The translations under genes were made by a program, and so were the position numbers. A stretch of 64,000 bases of DNA, taken from NCBI GenBank assembly GCA_023386345.1, contig JAEWJT010000004.1:576436-640435 (forward strand), read 5' to 3'. Shown piece after piece: positions 34,874-43,150 of this stretch. Numbering within the stretch: the first letter of the stretch is position 1; every line of letters starts with the position of its first letter. The notes below the pieces were generated by a model that saw nothing but the letters and a program-made list of their open reading frames with translations, searched no databases and was not told the DNA's origin. The stretch is from Bacillota bacterium. GTDB taxonomy: Bacteria > Bacillota > Clostridia > Tissierellales > Sedimentibacteraceae.

Positions 34874-35845
34874 TTATTTTAAAACAGCAGTAATTGACAC
34901 CCAATCTTCCTTTTGAATGGTTTCTTTTATTTCAAATCCAAGGTTTATAAGAGTATCCTTTACTTGGTCAACGTACTTTTCAATAATACCTGAGGTAATT
35001 AAAATTCCGCCCTGCTTTAAAAATTTAGGGAAGCAGTCACTCATTTCAATAATTATATCAGCTATTATATTAACTACTATCATATCATATTTATTAAATC
35101 CTATAGCATCTTGCAATCTCTCATCTTCAATTACATTTCCACAATATGCTAAAAATTTATCTTCACGAATATTATTAACTAAAGCATTTTCTTTAGCAAT
35201 TCTAACTGCATTTTCATCTATATCTACACCAACAACATGTTTTGCACCAAGAAGTATTGAAGCTATCGACAAAATACCACTTCCACAGCCCATATCCAAG
35301 ACTTCCATTTTATTTTTTATATATTTTTCTATTTGCTCTATACAAAGCTGAGTAGTATAGTGTTGACCAGTTCCGAAGCTTGCACCTGGATCAATCTCTA
35401 GCACAATTCTATCGCCTTTATCTTCAACACTTTCCCAAGTTGGTTTAACAAGTATTTTTTCGCCAACTTCAAAAGGCTTAAAAAACTGCTTCCAGTTATT
35501 TGCCCAATCTTCATCATCAACTATATTAACAGTTATATTAAGACTTCCTAAGTCAATATCTATATCGTCATTTTTTAAATTATTTAGCTCATCCTTAAGA
35601 GCGTTTAACTCCTGCTCGCCCTGCTCATTATCTCCAAGATATATTTTTATTCTTGTAGCACAATCCTTCATACTATTAAGGCTTTCATCATAATAATCCC
35701 AGCTCATAGTATCAGCAGTCAAAAACTCCTCAAAAACACTAGCATCTTCTATAACAACCTCTGCTATATCAAGCTTAATAAGCACAGCATTTAAAAGCTC
35801 GATACCCTCGGTAGTAGTTTCTATAATCACTTCTTTAAATTTCAT
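34874..35845 (-). CDS. prmA: Ribosomal protein L11 methyltransferase
   Basis: 323 aa. Two-domain PrmA: N-terminal recognition part (FKEVIIETTTEGIELLNAVLIKL), then IDPGASFGTGQHYTTQLC and MGCGSGILSIASILLGA (SAM site), VVNIIADIIIEM (catalytic-type N-[IL]-x-A). ATG 35845 starts the conserved MKFKEV; the extra codons up to 35890 are not conserved. Usually next to dnaJ, which is not here. Confidence 0.95.
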   Translation of the reverse strand: MKFKEVIIETTTEGIELLNAVLIKLDIAEVVIEDASVFEEFLTADTMSWDYYDESLNSMKDCATRIKIYLGDNEQGEQELNALKDELNNLKNDDIDIDLGSLNITVNIVDDEDWANNWKQFFKPFEVGEKILVKPTWESVEDKGDRIVLEIDPGASFGTGQHYTTQLCIEQIEKYIKNKMEVLDMGCGSGILSIASILLGAKHVVGVDIDENAVRIAKENALVNNIREDKFLAYCGNVIEDERLQDAIGFNKYDMIVVNIIADIIIEMSDCFPKFLKQGGILITSGIIEKYVDQVKDTLINLGFEIKETIQKEDWVSITAVLK

Positions 35846-36025
35846 AATAAATATGCCTATGCACCTATTTTCACAAAACCAATGAGGCATCGCTTGGTGC
35901 GTATCCTTTCATCATTTAAAATTCTTCTTACCTCATCTAATCAATCAAACATATAGCATTAAATATATATCAATATGATTATTTTGTCAAGATAAGAGAA
36001 TAATTCAAGTATCACATAAAATTTT

Positions 36026-38257
36026 TTAGTAAAAATTATCTATAATAAATCTCTGAGCATTTTTATTAAAGAGATTCATATAATATGTTTGCTCTTTAAA
36101 ATTCTTTTTTTCTACGCTTATTATTCCTAGTTCTTCTCCCTTTGGTGTTGGCGATTTTCTTTTATTTTCATCTTCTTCAATTACTTCAAGATATCCTTTT
36201 TCTACAAGCCAATTATTTAACTTAATTGCAGTGATTTTTTCGCCCTGCTGCATAATTACAACATTAATTTGGTCTGCAATTGCACTTATAGTCACAGGCT
36301 CTTCAAAGACTTTAATTTCATTAATATCAGATTTAATCTCATCAGCATCAGATTTATTATTTTCATCTTGTCTAAATTCTATATCAACTAGTTTTTTGTT
36401 CGTTATTACTTCCAAAAACTTCGTTCCATAGCGTTCAAGCTTTTGCTTTCCTACACCTGAAACCTCTAACAGTTCTTCCTCTGTTTTCGGCATTTTTACG
36501 CACATATCAATTAGTGTACTATCATGAAATATAACAAAAGCAGGCACATTTTGCTCCGTAGCAAGTGAAAATCTTAATTCCTTTAGCTTTGATAAAAGAT
36601 TAGCGTCAACACTATGCAAATCAAATATTTTTTTGCCTTTTCTCTTACCTTTTGATTTAGAAGAAATTTCTTTATCAATAGTAGTATTACCAGATGTAGT
36701 TTTGTAGGATTTTGCCATTTTCATATTGATAGATTCTTTTTCTTTTAAAAATTTTCCTGCATATTTATCAAGCTTTAGTATAGGAAATTCATCATTTGTT
36801 GTATACAAGTAGTTATTAAGTATAAGATGATTTATTACTTCTTTTATAAAAGCTTCAGTTTCTGACATAATATTATAGGTTGATACTTTATCAAGTTTCA
36901 TGTTAAGTATTCTTTTGTTTTTACTCCCACGCAATATGTCAACTATCATATTTATACCAAAGCGTTCTTTTGTTTTTATGATACAAGAAATAATTTTTTG
37001 TGCTGAAACAGTAATATCTACATCCTCAAACTCCGTTTTACAATTACTGCAATTACCACAATCGTCCTTTAGCTCCTCACCAAAGTAATTTAAAATATAT
37101 TTTCTAAGGCATGTGTTTGTGTGGCAATAACTAGACATGATTTTAAGCCTTTCTCTGTCTCTTGCCTTTAATTCTCTTTCAACTTCTATACTCTCATAGT
37201 TTCTATCCTTAGAATTTTCTATCATATACAAATTTGTTCTTATATCTTGTCCATTATACAATAATAAGCAATGAGCCTCACTTCCATCACGCCCAGCTCT
37301 ACCAGCTTCTTGATAATAGCTTTCTAAATCCTTTGGCATATTAAAATGAACTACAAATGAAACATTTGATTTATCTATCCCCATGCCAAAAGCATTAGTT
37401 GCAACCATAATTTTGCTGCGGTCATATATAAAATCTTCTTGATTTTCCTTTCGCTCCTTATCTGACAATCCAGCATGATACCTTGTAGCTTTACATGATT
37501 TGTCATTCAGATAATCACATACTTTTTCAACATTATCTCTTGTAGAACAGTAAATTATGCCTGATTCTTCTTTTCTATCCCTCAAAAAATTATCAAGAGC
37601 ATTATATCTGTCATCTGGCTTTTGCACTTCAAAATACAGATTGCTTCTATCAAAGCCTGTAACCAATACATATGGATTTTGTAAATTCAGAATGTTAATT
37701 ATATCCTCTTTAACAAGCGATGTTGCAGTTGCAGTAAATGCTGAAATAATCGGTTTTATTGGTAATTTGCCAATAAAATCAATTATTTGCATATAGCTTG
37801 GTCTAAAATCCTGTCCCCACTGTGATATACAATGAGCCTCGTCAATCGTAATCATAGAAACCTTTAGTTTTTTTAGAGTTTCCAAAAATCCATTTACAAG
37901 CAGTCTTTCTGGTGCAACATATATGATTTTGTACACACCATTTCTTATATTATCAAGTACGGTAAAGTATTGCTTTTCAGTAAGAGAGCTGTTTAAATAT
38001 GCCGCTTTTATACCTATCTGTGTAAGTGAATTGACCTGATCTTTCATAAGAGAAATAAGAGGTGAAATTACTATTGTTACCCCATCCAATATCATAGCTG
38101 GAATTTGAAAACATATTGATTTTCCAGCACCGGTTGGCATTATACCAACAACATCTCTTTCTGATAGAATGTTTTCAATAATCTTATCCTGACCTGAACG
38201 CAGGCTATCGTATCCAAAATATTCCTTTAATATTCCCTTTGCTTTTTCTAAATTCAT
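36026..38257 (-). CDS. recQ: ATP-dependent DNA helicase RecQ
   Basis: 743 aa. Helicase core with FGYDSLRSGQ, GIMPTGAGKS (Walker A, about residue 40), ITIDEAHCISQWGQDFRPSY (DEAH), TATAT, motif VI QEAGRAGRDG. Zinc-binding CRKYILNYFGE...CGNCSNC follows, then RQC and an HRDC domain (LRFSLATEQNVPAFVIFHD...LLEVSGVGKQKLERYG). A further C-terminal helix-turn-helix (KLNNWLVEKGYLEV) is seen in the longer Clostridia RecQs. Unwinds forked and Holliday DNA. Monocistronic. Confidence 0.94.
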   Translation of the reverse strand: MNLEKAKGILKEYFGYDSLRSGQDKIIENILSERDVVGIMPTGAGKSICFQIPAMILDGVTIVISPLISLMKDQVNSLTQIGIKAAYLNSSLTEKQYFTVLDNIRNGVYKIIYVAPERLLVNGFLETLKKLKVSMITIDEAHCISQWGQDFRPSYMQIIDFIGKLPIKPIISAFTATATSLVKEDIINILNLQNPYVLVTGFDRSNLYFEVQKPDDRYNALDNFLRDRKEESGIIYCSTRDNVEKVCDYLNDKSCKATRYHAGLSDKERKENQEDFIYDRSKIMVATNAFGMGIDKSNVSFVVHFNMPKDLESYYQEAGRAGRDGSEAHCLLLYNGQDIRTNLYMIENSKDRNYESIEVERELKARDRERLKIMSSYCHTNTCLRKYILNYFGEELKDDCGNCSNCKTEFEDVDITVSAQKIISCIIKTKERFGINMIVDILRGSKNKRILNMKLDKVSTYNIMSETEAFIKEVINHLILNNYLYTTNDEFPILKLDKYAGKFLKEKESINMKMAKSYKTTSGNTTIDKEISSKSKGKRKGKKIFDLHSVDANLLSKLKELRFSLATEQNVPAFVIFHDSTLIDMCVKMPKTEEELLEVSGVGKQKLERYGTKFLEVITNKKLVDIEFRQDENNKSDADEIKSDINEIKVFEEPVTISAIADQINVVIMQQGEKITAIKLNNWLVEKGYLEVIEEDENKRKSPTPKGEELGIISVEKKNFKEQTYYMNLFNKNAQRFIIDNFY

Positions 38258-38341
38258 AGTTATATCCTTGTATCCCCCATATTATTTAATATTGTGTTAT
38301 TTTATTGATACTACATCTTATTGTTTTAAATTGCTAAAATT

Positions 38342-38725
38342 CTATTTCAAAGGTCTTCCATTTTCATCAAAATTACGTTTTAAAGCAGCTTCTACAGGAA
38401 AAATAGATGCAACGAGAACTATTACTTGAATTCCTGTTATAACTAAGCCAAAATTCGCCACATAATCTATATCCTTACCATAAGTACACAACATTGCTAT
38501 AACTACAATTGGAGCCATAATCAGTCCAATTCTTTTCCAAAGCTTACCACTGTAGTTATGAGCAAAGTTCCATGTTTCTTTGTTTTTCATAGAACGTGTT
38601 GTTCGATATCCAAAAAATTGATTAATTTCTTTAGGTACATTTTTACTAAAATATATTCCAAGTACAATCATAATAAGTGGAATTAACAATTCCATTATGA
38701 GCATGAAAATCCAAAACCCTATCAT
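38342..38725 (-). CDS. SdpI-family membrane protein
   Basis: 127 aa, about four membrane helices. The GYRTTRSMKNKETWNFAHNYSGKLWKRIG block after the second helix is the SdpI C-terminal signature. SdpI protects Bacillus from the SdpC cannibalism toxin, but most homologues are of unknown function. AAGGAGG precedes ATG 38725. Between dacF and recQ on the same strand, likely independent. Confidence 0.8.
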   Translation of the reverse strand: MIGFWIFMLIMELLIPLIMIVLGIYFSKNVPKEINQFFGYRTTRSMKNKETWNFAHNYSGKLWKRIGLIMAPIVVIAMLCTYGKDIDYVANFGLVITGIQVIVLVASIFPVEAALKRNFDENGRPLK

Positions 38726-39100
38726 AAAAATTACCTCCTTAAATCCTCAAATTTAAAACCTGTTGTATATTATATAGCAGCTATTATTTTACTAAAAATT
38801 TTATCACATATTTCGCTATATTTCAACATGGTTTTTATCTCAGTTTTATAATTGTTTTATAACACTTAAAATATAACGCAATCATATTATTTAATTCAGT
38901 ATTAAAATAAAAGTGTTGTATTAAAATTCATTTTAATACAACACTTTTATACCTCTATATAATCATTAATTATTTTTTATATATTTAACATTTCAATAAT
39001 ACGAAAAATCAGTAAAAACTCACTTTACAACCCCACCATTTTTACTAAGTTAAATAGTATTAATTAAGTTTATTATTAAAAATTTACATGGTACGTGTAT
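38726..39100. other. Gene-free gap with a 20-bp perfect hairpin
   Basis: The only structure is a perfect 20-bp inverted repeat (38907-38926 with 38931-38950) with a 4-base loop, 150 bases past the carboxypeptidase stop. With A/T flanks on both sides it could be its terminator. The remaining sequence is AT-rich without a gene. Confidence 0.6.
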
Positions 39101-40087
39101 TTATTTACGAATTGCACTATAAATTGTAAACGCATCATCAATATGCAGCTTTTGTGTTTTATTGTCACCATTTGCCCCTGCAGTTATTAGAATATAATAT
39201 TTTTCTTCTTTAATTGCAAGACTTGCAAGGCATTGTCCCGCTTCTGGAGTATAACCTGTTTTACCTCCTAAGATATAACCATCTTTAAAATTAGAATTCT
39301 CTATCCTCGAAAATAAAGTGCTATAAAAAGTTATTCCACCCTCATGTTTATTAGTAGATGAAGAGGAATGTCTACTACTTGTAAAGATTTTATAAAACAT
39401 ATCGTTTTTAAGTGCATATTTAAGCAAAGTTGCCATATCTTTAGCTGTTGTATAATGATTTTTATCATGCAATCCTGTTGTATTTGTAAAATGACTGTTA
39501 GTCATACCAATTTCCTGTGCTTTTTTATTCATTAAATCAACAAAACTACTTTCAGAATCAGACACATATTCTGCAAGTCCAACCGCACACTCTCCACCAG
39601 ATGGCAGCAATAATCCATATAGCAAATCAATAACACTAACACCTTCACCGGGTGAAAATCCTGCCATTGATGAATTTTCATAATAAAGAGAATTAAACAT
39701 CTCCTTATTCAATATAACTTTTTCGCTTAAATCCTCAACATGTTCTAGCACTGTAATCGCAGTCATTATTTTAGTCATAGAAGCAGGATATATGGTTTTT
39801 GTGCTATCTTTATCAAACAAAGTTTTTTCACTTTTTAAATCAATAAGCAAAGCATTTGAACTATTAATATTCAAGCTAGACGATACCTTATATAAATCTG
39901 CGCTTTCAGTAATTGGTAATACTTTCTGCCAATCACCATTTATTAATACTTTAGTAAAAAGGTACCATATAGCAATACAAAGTATTGCGAAAAACATTAT
40001 AATTGGCAAATATTTTATCTTGTTTTTTCTTTTCCTCCTGTTAATTCCTCTAGTTTGCACTATAGATAGATTTTGTTTTTGATTCAT
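39101..40087 (-). CDS. Serine D-Ala-D-Ala carboxypeptidase (S11, DacF/VanY-D-like)
   Basis: 328 aa. One membrane anchor (about 26-46), extracellular peptidase with S103-M-T-K106 (PASMTK), S163-G-G165 where most family members have SxN, and K276-T-G278 (GGKTGYT). It trims the terminal D-Ala from peptidoglycan stem pentapeptides and binds penicillin. ATG 40087 follows AAAGGGA; the frame from 40105 is rejected. It is the first gene downstream of a VanR/VanS-like pair and carries upstream sites resembling those before vanR, so it is a likely target of that system. In VanD-type clusters VanY is this kind of serine enzyme. Confidence 0.85.
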   Translation of the reverse strand: MNQKQNLSIVQTRGINRRKRKNKIKYLPIIMFFAILCIAIWYLFTKVLINGDWQKVLPITESADLYKVSSSLNINSSNALLIDLKSEKTLFDKDSTKTIYPASMTKIMTAITVLEHVEDLSEKVILNKEMFNSLYYENSSMAGFSPGEGVSVIDLLYGLLLPSGGECAVGLAEYVSDSESSFVDLMNKKAQEIGMTNSHFTNTTGLHDKNHYTTAKDMATLLKYALKNDMFYKIFTSSRHSSSSTNKHEGGITFYSTLFSRIENSNFKDGYILGGKTGYTPEAGQCLASLAIKEEKYYILITAGANGDNKTQKLHIDDAFTIYSAIRK

Positions 40088-40188
40088 AGATTTCTTCCCT
40101 TTCATAGTAATTTTGAAATAAAAAATTCGTTCCTATGGTATAAAGTCTACCAAAAATGAACGAATAGGTTTTTAATATTTTATTTTTT

Positions 40189-40228
40189 ATTTCTTAAAAA
40201 ATTGTGAAAATAAGCTTAATATTTCTTA
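40189..40228 (-). promoter_or_regulatory. Two TAAGAAAT sites upstream of the carboxypeptidase
   Basis: On the minus strand TAAGAAAT occurs at 40196-40189 and 40228-40221, 32 bases (three helical turns) apart. The core matches the repeats upstream of the vanR-like gene. No good -35 is visible, which would fit an activated promoter. Confidence 0.45.
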
Positions 40229-40237
40229 ACACAATTT
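40199..40237 (-). terminator. Possible terminator after the vanS-like gene
   Basis: AAATTGTG (40199-40206) pairs with CACAATTT (40230-40237), followed on the minus strand by a short T-run. It starts directly at the stop codon. Confidence 0.55.
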
Positions 40238-41362
40238 CTAAAAAACCGGAAGCTCTACTATAAATATTATTTGCTTTCCATCACTGTCTGCATAAATTTT
40301 CCCACCATGTAGTATAACTATTTCTTTTGCAATAGCCAATCCAATACCTGCACCACCTGTGTTAGAAGAACGCGAAGAATCTAAACGATAAAATTTATCA
40401 AAAATAGAATTGAGCTTATCCTTTGGAATACTTCCAGTATTTTTAAAAGTGATAGATACCATGTTACTTGAAGCTGTCGCTGTTATGTCTATAATGCTAT
40501 TGTCAGGACTATAAGCAAAAGCATTTTTCAACAAATTATTAAAAACTCGCGCTAACTTGTTTGGATCACCATAAACATTAATATCTTCCGGAACATTGAG
40601 TACAACTTGTTTTCCTTTAGTACTAAGCAAAGGATAAAATTCATCTGCCATTTGTACCAACATGTAGTATAGGTCAATATTTTCTTTCAATAATACATCT
40701 GCTTGAAAATTGAAACGCGTTATCTCAAAAAATTCATCAACAAGCTTTTCAAGTCTATACGCTTTTTCTAAAGATATTTTAACATATTTTGCTTTTTGTT
40801 CTATTGGCATATCTTGTGCTTCGTCAAGCAAACTCAAATATCCTATGACAGAAGTAAGCGGTGTTTTTATATCATGTGCAAGATACATAACAACGTCATT
40901 TTTACGCTGTTCAGCTAATTTTGCTTCCTGCTTGCGTTCTTCAAGTGTATGCTTAATTGTATTTAACTTGCGTTCCATGGCTAACATTTCAGAAGATAAT
41001 TTTATTTCACCAGTTTTTTCTGCGGCAAGTAAATCTAAACCAACACTTATCTCACTAAAATATTTTTCAAACTTAGATAATAAAAATCGAGATAAAATTA
41101 TAAAAAATATTGCAAAAGTAAGAAAAATAATAAAATCAAGATTATTGCGAATTACTTTTACATACAAATTATGTGCTTTATACCAATCCATGTTAAAAAT
41201 TTTTTGAAATAATGAAACAATAAAATTACCTGCTGTATTATTAAGCAGCATTCTCAAAGTCGCTACTGCAATGATTGCAAAAATTACAATCATTGTTATT
41301 TGTAAGTAAATCTTCTTTTTTAAATCTGTATAATCAGGTTTTTGTATTTCTCTATTTTTCAA
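40238..41362 (-). CDS. vanS: VanS-like sensor histidine kinase
   Basis: 374 aa. Two membrane helices (about 20-40 and 74-95) with only a 33-residue outer loop, HAMP-like region, H-box VVMYLAHDIKTPLTSVIGYLSLLDEA (H163), then IDLYYMLVQMADEFYPLLS, DPNKLARVFNNLLKNA, FKNTGSIPKDKL and GGAGIGLAIAKEI ATP motifs. The sequence of the kinase core is close to the VanS of VanA/VanG-type clusters as I remember them. Senses cell-wall stress, possibly glycopeptides. Its start overlaps the vanR-like gene by 11 bases. No vanH, ligase or vanX gene is nearby. Confidence 0.85.
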   Translation of the reverse strand: MKNREIQKPDYTDLKKKIYLQITMIVIFAIIAVATLRMLLNNTAGNFIVSLFQKIFNMDWYKAHNLYVKVIRNNLDFIIFLTFAIFFIILSRFLLSKFEKYFSEISVGLDLLAAEKTGEIKLSSEMLAMERKLNTIKHTLEERKQEAKLAEQRKNDVVMYLAHDIKTPLTSVIGYLSLLDEAQDMPIEQKAKYVKISLEKAYRLEKLVDEFFEITRFNFQADVLLKENIDLYYMLVQMADEFYPLLSTKGKQVVLNVPEDINVYGDPNKLARVFNNLLKNAFAYSPDNSIIDITATASSNMVSITFKNTGSIPKDKLNSIFDKFYRLDSSRSSNTGGAGIGLAIAKEIVILHGGKIYADSDGKQIIFIVELPVF

Positions 41363-42050
41363 TTTTATAACCTACTCCCCACACTGTTTTTATATATTTA
41401 GGATTATCAGTTGCATCATCCATTTTTTCACGCAAATGGCGAATGTGAACAGTTATAGTATTATTATTTTTTGTAAAATATTCATCTCCCCAAATTTCAT
41501 GAAACAACTTTTCAGAGCTTACTACATTGCCCTTATTCTCACATAGTATTTGAAGAATTGAAAATTCTGTGGGCGTAAGAGATAATGGTTTTTCATTTAA
41601 TAAGACTTCATGTGTGCTTGTATCAATAACAAGTCCAGAATGAAGTATAATATTACTATCATTACTTTCAGTTGTTTTATTGTATCTTTTATAACGACGA
41701 AGCTGAGCCTTAACTCGTGCCACCAATTCAAGCGGTCGAAATGGTTTTGTTATATAATCATCTGCTCCAAGTGTTAAGCCTGTAATTTTATCTGTTTCAG
41801 CATCTTTTGCAGTCAGCATAATGATAGGATAAGTATGCTTTTCACGTATTTTTTGACAAATTGAAAGACCACTTATATCTGGTAACATAATATCTAATAT
41901 AGCAAGGTCAAGATCAGTTGTTTCAATGCAATTCAATGCTTCTTTTGCAGTATAAAACTTGTAAATTGTATAATTTTCATTTTTCAAAAATAATTCAACT
42001 AAATCTGCGATTTCTTGCTCATCATCAACAACAAGTATTTTATATTCCAT
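41352..42050 (-). CDS. vanR: VanR-like response regulator (OmpR family)
   Basis: 232 aa. Receiver domain with acidic triad DDE at 9-11 and phospho-acceptor D53 (LAILDIMLP), LTAKD and KPFRPLEL; winged-helix output LTPTEFSILQILCENKGNVVSSEKLFHEIWGDEYF...VHIRHLREKMDD...YIKTVWGVGYKIEK. Those output segments are nearly the textbook VanR sequence. Partner of the following kinase. Two tandem 12-base sites lie 145-167 bases upstream. Confidence 0.9.
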   Translation of the reverse strand: MEYKILVVDDEQEIADLVELFLKNENYTIYKFYTAKEALNCIETTDLDLAILDIMLPDISGLSICQKIREKHTYPIIMLTAKDAETDKITGLTLGADDYITKPFRPLELVARVKAQLRRYKRYNKTTESNDSNIILHSGLVIDTSTHEVLLNEKPLSLTPTEFSILQILCENKGNVVSSEKLFHEIWGDEYFTKNNNTITVHIRHLREKMDDATDNPKYIKTVWGVGYKIEK

Positions 42051-42194
42051 GTGTATAAACTCCTTTCTTTAAAAAGCTTGTATTTATATATTTTTACTAA
42101 GAATTTTTAGTATAATGTACTCTATGTAAAGTTTATGAATTGAAATTAGCACTATATAGTTTATCAAATATTAATAAATCTTTTATATTTTATT

Positions 42195-42217
42195 TCATAA
42201 GAAATTCTTAAGAAATT
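42195..42217. promoter_or_regulatory. Tandem VanR-box-like repeats upstream of vanR
   Basis: TCATAAGAAATT (42195-42206) and TCTTAAGAAATT (42206-42217) are direct repeats spaced 11 bp, one helical turn. Each differs by one base from the VanR consensus TCGTANGAAAWT as I remember it. They lie upstream of a vanR promoter with a TATACT -10 near 42120 and no good -35. Confidence 0.5.
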
Positions 42218-42289
42218 CTTAATTTTTTAGTTTTTTTAATTATTCTACTTGATAATATCCTCAACGGTTTGAAATATTTTCAGATAATA

Positions 42290-42338
42290 AAAGAAAAGCT
42301 ATTACAAAATAGAGTTTACACACTATTTGCAACAGCTT
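42290..42338 (-). terminator. Terminator after the GNAT gene at 42344
   Basis: Arms 42296-42311 and 42323-42338 (AAGCTGTTGCAAATAG on the minus strand with CTATTTTGTAATAGCTT), with G-U pairs, then TTTTCTTTTAT. Confidence 0.75.
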
Positions 42339-42343
42339 ATTTT

Positions 42344-42889
42344 TTATTTATTATTCAGTGCCATAAATTCGCTTTTTAATATTCTCATCATAATAAAATC
42401 CGAATACTTATAGTTGTAATAATATCCTTGCTCTTGAATTCCTTCCTGTTTAAATCCCACTTTTTTATAAAATTCAATAGCATCAGTATTAAAACCAACT
42501 ACACCAATGGCAATTCTGTTATAATTTAGATAACCAAAAGCATAATCCATCAAAAGGTTAATTGTCTCTTTTCCATATCCTTTTCCTTGGCAAGATGTAT
42601 CAGGTATAATAATTGTCAAATCTGTCGTTCTCCATGCTTCAAACATTCTTAGCAAACCAGTCTCACCGATTATTTGATTATCGCTTTTCCTAACAATTGC
42701 AAACCAAACACTATTTTTATTTTTTCTATTAATTACATCCTCTATCTCTTGTTCAGTGGCTGGTAACACTTCTCCTATTTTGGCTCTAGTTTCCTTGTCG
42801 TTATACCATTTTTTGAAAAAATCACTATCTTCTTTGATAAAAGGACGTAAATATATATTATCACTTTCTAAAAATTTATAATTTTCCAA
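42344..42889 (-). CDS. GNAT acetyltransferase with attenuator leader
   Basis: 181 aa, SpeG/RimJ-type GNAT. DNIYLRPFIKEDSDFFKKWYND at the start; acetyl-CoA loop QGKGYGKET; ending VGFNTDAIEFYKKVGFKQEG and a Tyr-rich tail. Substrate unknown; could be an amine, ribosomal protein or drug. Start is TTG 42889, with AAAGGAG directly upstream, and this site can be masked by an mRNA hairpin (see attenuator). A 16-codon leader frame precedes it. Monocistronic. Confidence 0.87.
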   Translation of the reverse strand: MENYKFLESDNIYLRPFIKEDSDFFKKWYNDKETRAKIGEVLPATEQEIEDVINRKNKNSVWFAIVRKSDNQIIGETGLLRMFEAWRTTDLTIIIPDTSCQGKGYGKETINLLMDYAFGYLNYNRIAIGVVGFNTDAIEFYKKVGFKQEGIQEQGYYYNYKYSDFIMMRILKSEFMALNNK

Positions 42890-42892
42890 TAT

Positions 42893-42980
42893 GCTCTCCT
42901 TTTATGAGGAGTACTTAAAAAGTAATAACCTCCTCAATATGTAATACAAAATTTTTTCTAATCATTTCATATCCTCCTTT
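42893..42980 (-). promoter_or_regulatory. Translational attenuator upstream of GNAT gene
   Basis: Minus-strand order: strong SD AAAGGAGG (42980-42973), leader frame 42965-42915, segment 1 GAGGAG (42935-42930, inside the leader frame), segment 2 CTCCTC (42911-42906), segment 3 AGGAG (42900-42896), the SD of the acetyltransferase. 1:2 forms a stem continued by TACTT/AAGTA; 2:3 forms an alternative hairpin (loop CATAAA) that would hide the SD. This alternative pairing is the logic of erm/cat leader attenuation. Confidence 0.6.
42915..42965 (-). CDS. 16-codon leader peptide of the GNAT gene
   Basis: MIRKNFVLHIEEVITF, ATG 42965 to TAA 42917-42915. The SD AAAGGAGG is seven bases before the ATG. 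Two-codon alternative ATG AAA TGA overlaps the start. It is not a functional protein by itself; translation of its codons GAG GAG would open segment 1 of the attenuator. Confidence 0.5.
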   Translation of the reverse strand: MIRKNFVLHIEEVITF

Positions 42981-43150
42981 CTCTAAAATTAACTAATTTT
43001 AACACATAAAATAAAACTATTCAATAAAAATAAATCTATTAAATTATATACAAATTCTTAAACAAATTTTAATGCTTTTCTAATGAAACAGCATTTTAAA
43101 AATGTTATAATATTTATATAATTGAGATTAAAAAAATGGGGGAACTTCTA

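Noticed and set aside
38342..38725. SdpI-like gene as part of an SdpABC toxin-immunity unit
   Set aside because: No sdpA, sdpB or sdpC-like gene is nearby; many SdpI-family proteins are not immunity factors.
40710..41207. 165-codon plus-strand frame
   Set aside because: Antisense to the vanS-like kinase, whose motifs are unmistakable.
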